From contig JBMNNS010000020.1 of the NCBI GenBank assembly GCA_050942625.1, forward strand, positions 1 through 23,205: a stretch of DNA of 23,205 nucleotides, written 5' to 3'. The DNA is from JBMNNS01 sp050942625. Its GTDB lineage: Bacteria > Bacillota > Dethiobacteria > DTU022 > UBA8154. This document shows, one piece after another, positions 22,172-23,205 of this stretch (position 1 is the first letter of the stretch; each line of letters starts with the position of its first letter). Made by a program: the position numbers and the translations under genes. The notes beneath the pieces were generated by a model. The model searched no databases. It was not told the origin of the DNA and worked only from the letters and a program-made list of their open reading frames with translations.

Positions 22172-23143
22172 TTGTTCAGAGAATTCCGCCTGGTGTTTTG
22201 CCGGTTCACAATTATAGCCGAGGAAGTTGGTGCCAGGCTACCTGCTTTAAAGGGTAGTATATTCTATGACCAATGTTTTCAGGAAAGCATGTACCATAAT
22301 TTTTGTAAAAAGAAAAACATGATCTGTGAAAATTGCAGTTCAAATCCTATTTGCCCCTATCCTTTTATGTACAAAAATATTCCAGCATGGAAAAGCCAAC
22401 AATTTGGCTCTGTGGCTCCTTTTACATGGAAACCGCCCCTGGAAAAAAAGACAGTTTATATGAAAGGCGAAAAGGTTCAGTATTCACTAACTCTGATAGG
22501 AAATGCTTATAAACACCTGAAGAAAATGATCAATGTTTTAGAAGGTTATTTAATAAAAAAAGAACATTCTTTTGGTAAGCTCATGCTTAAGAAGGTTGTA
22601 ACTGAAAATCCATTTACCAAAGAACAAGAAATTGTTTACAGTAGTAAAACAGCTTTCAATGAAGATGCACTGGTTTTTATCCATGGTAATGAAATAGAAT
22701 CATGGGCAAAACAAAATATGCTGGCAAGCGGTCTTTTATTAACATTTCTTACCCCAACCTGTTTCAAATACAAAAACGAGTGTGTTAAAGAAGTTCATTT
22801 TTATTACCTTGTTAGGGAATTGTTATTAAGAGTACAGACCTTATATTATTTCTATCATAATAGACAAGAATTAAATATAAACTACCAAAAATATTTGCGG
22901 GGGGCTGAGGAGGTCCAAAAGGTAAGCGATCAAAGCAGGTTTATTACTGCAGATAAATCTACGTGGGCAAATGATGGATTATTGGGAAAAATCAAATATA
23001 CTGGTAAGTTAGAGGAATATTTACCGTTGATCAAGCTTGGGGAGTTAGTTCATATAGGAGAAAAGGCTGTCCTGGGGTTTGGCAGGTACAGGTTTACTAC
23101 CCAGGGCCTGGCAATCAGAAATCCAAAGTTGAGCTCTAAATAG
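22172..23143 (+). CDS. cas6: Cas6-family CRISPR RNA endoribonuclease
   Basis: Cas6 proteins are RAMP-fold nucleases that cut precursor CRISPR RNA within the repeat. This 323-residue protein matches the longer Cas6 family. After a ferredoxin-like N-terminus with LPALKGSIFYDQ there is a four-Cys cluster (C45, C52, C55, C61) ending in CPYPFMY, then a PFTWKPP segment. At the C-terminus, GLLGKIKYTGKLEEYLPLI precedes the Gly-rich GEKAVLGFGRYRF (296–308) that contacts RNA in RAMP proteins. H42, beside the Cys cluster, is a candidate catalytic residue but is not proven. The start is TTG 22172 with GGGGTG (22161–22166) upstream. It appears to start a new transcription unit; no other cas gene is in the window. 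Confidence 0.8.
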   Translation: MFREFRLVFCRFTIIAEEVGARLPALKGSIFYDQCFQESMYHNFCKKKNMICENCSSNPICPYPFMYKNIPAWKSQQFGSVAPFTWKPPLEKKTVYMKGEKVQYSLTLIGNAYKHLKKMINVLEGYLIKKEHSFGKLMLKKVVTENPFTKEQEIVYSSKTAFNEDALVFIHGNEIESWAKQNMLASGLLLTFLTPTCFKYKNECVKEVHFYYLVRELLLRVQTLYYFYHNRQELNINYQKYLRGAEEVQKVSDQSRFITADKSTWANDGLLGKIKYTGKLEEYLPLIKLGELVHIGEKAVLGFGRYRFTTQGLAIRNPKLSSK

Positions 23144-23205
23144 GGCAGTTTAAAATAATTTTTTTAGAAGGGGGGCAAGAAAACTACGAAAGGCGAAAGT
23201 CTGTG
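23144..23205 (+). other. Window end after cas6
   Basis: No complete feature is visible. AAGGGGGG-like purines (about 23168–23175) and AAAGGCGAAAG precede a GTG at the last three bases, which could begin the next gene, but nothing can be read beyond it. Confidence 0.3.

Overview
The window reads as a low-to-moderate GC, spore-forming, probably anaerobic Firmicute of the Clostridia/Peptococcaceae type. Three things point there: a SpoIIE gene with a Spo0A-type promoter; the gene order divIC–yabR-like–spoIIE–tilS–hpt–ftsH followed by a folate cluster, close to the block known from Bacillus subtilis; and a formate–tetrahydrofolate ligase beside the folate genes. The species cannot be named from sequence alone. 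Every convincing gene lies on the + strand, and TTG or GTG starts are common.

Region 1 (about 1–7490) holds cell division and sporulation genes and housekeeping genes: DivIC/FtsB-like, an S1-domain RNA-binding protein with a consensus sigma-A promoter, SpoIIE, TilS, HPRT and FtsH. Region 2 (7490–13960) is one-carbon and cofactor metabolism. It has a divergent formate–THF ligase with a hairpin leader, then a tetrahydrofolate riboswitch with a readable antiterminator/terminator pair. The riboswitch leads into folE, an HD-domain protein, folP (with an extra N-terminal domain), folB, folK and coaX, ending at an intrinsic terminator. Intracellular THF would thus feed back on its own synthesis.

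Region 3 (13960–21790) is a structured leader followed by a ten-gene cluster for an Mrp/Mbh-type cation/proton antiporter: mnhB, C, D, E, F, G, then MbhD-like and MbhE-like small subunits, then two more large NuoL/M-type subunits. The usual MrpA is split into pieces, no hydrogenase or quinone-module gene is present inside the window, and all three large subunits keep the ion-path Glu and Lys residues. A strong bidirectional terminator closes it.

Region 4 (21790–23205) is a repeat-rich spacer (19-bp and 18-bp tandem repeats, the latter ending in a REP-like element), then a Cas6-family CRISPR RNA endonuclease gene near the right edge. No CRISPR array is visible. The most interesting items are the riboswitch expression platform, the split-MrpA antiporter with its pseudoknot-capable leader, the HD protein inside the folate operon, the divergent Fhs, and the 21-bp-spaced spoIIE promoter.
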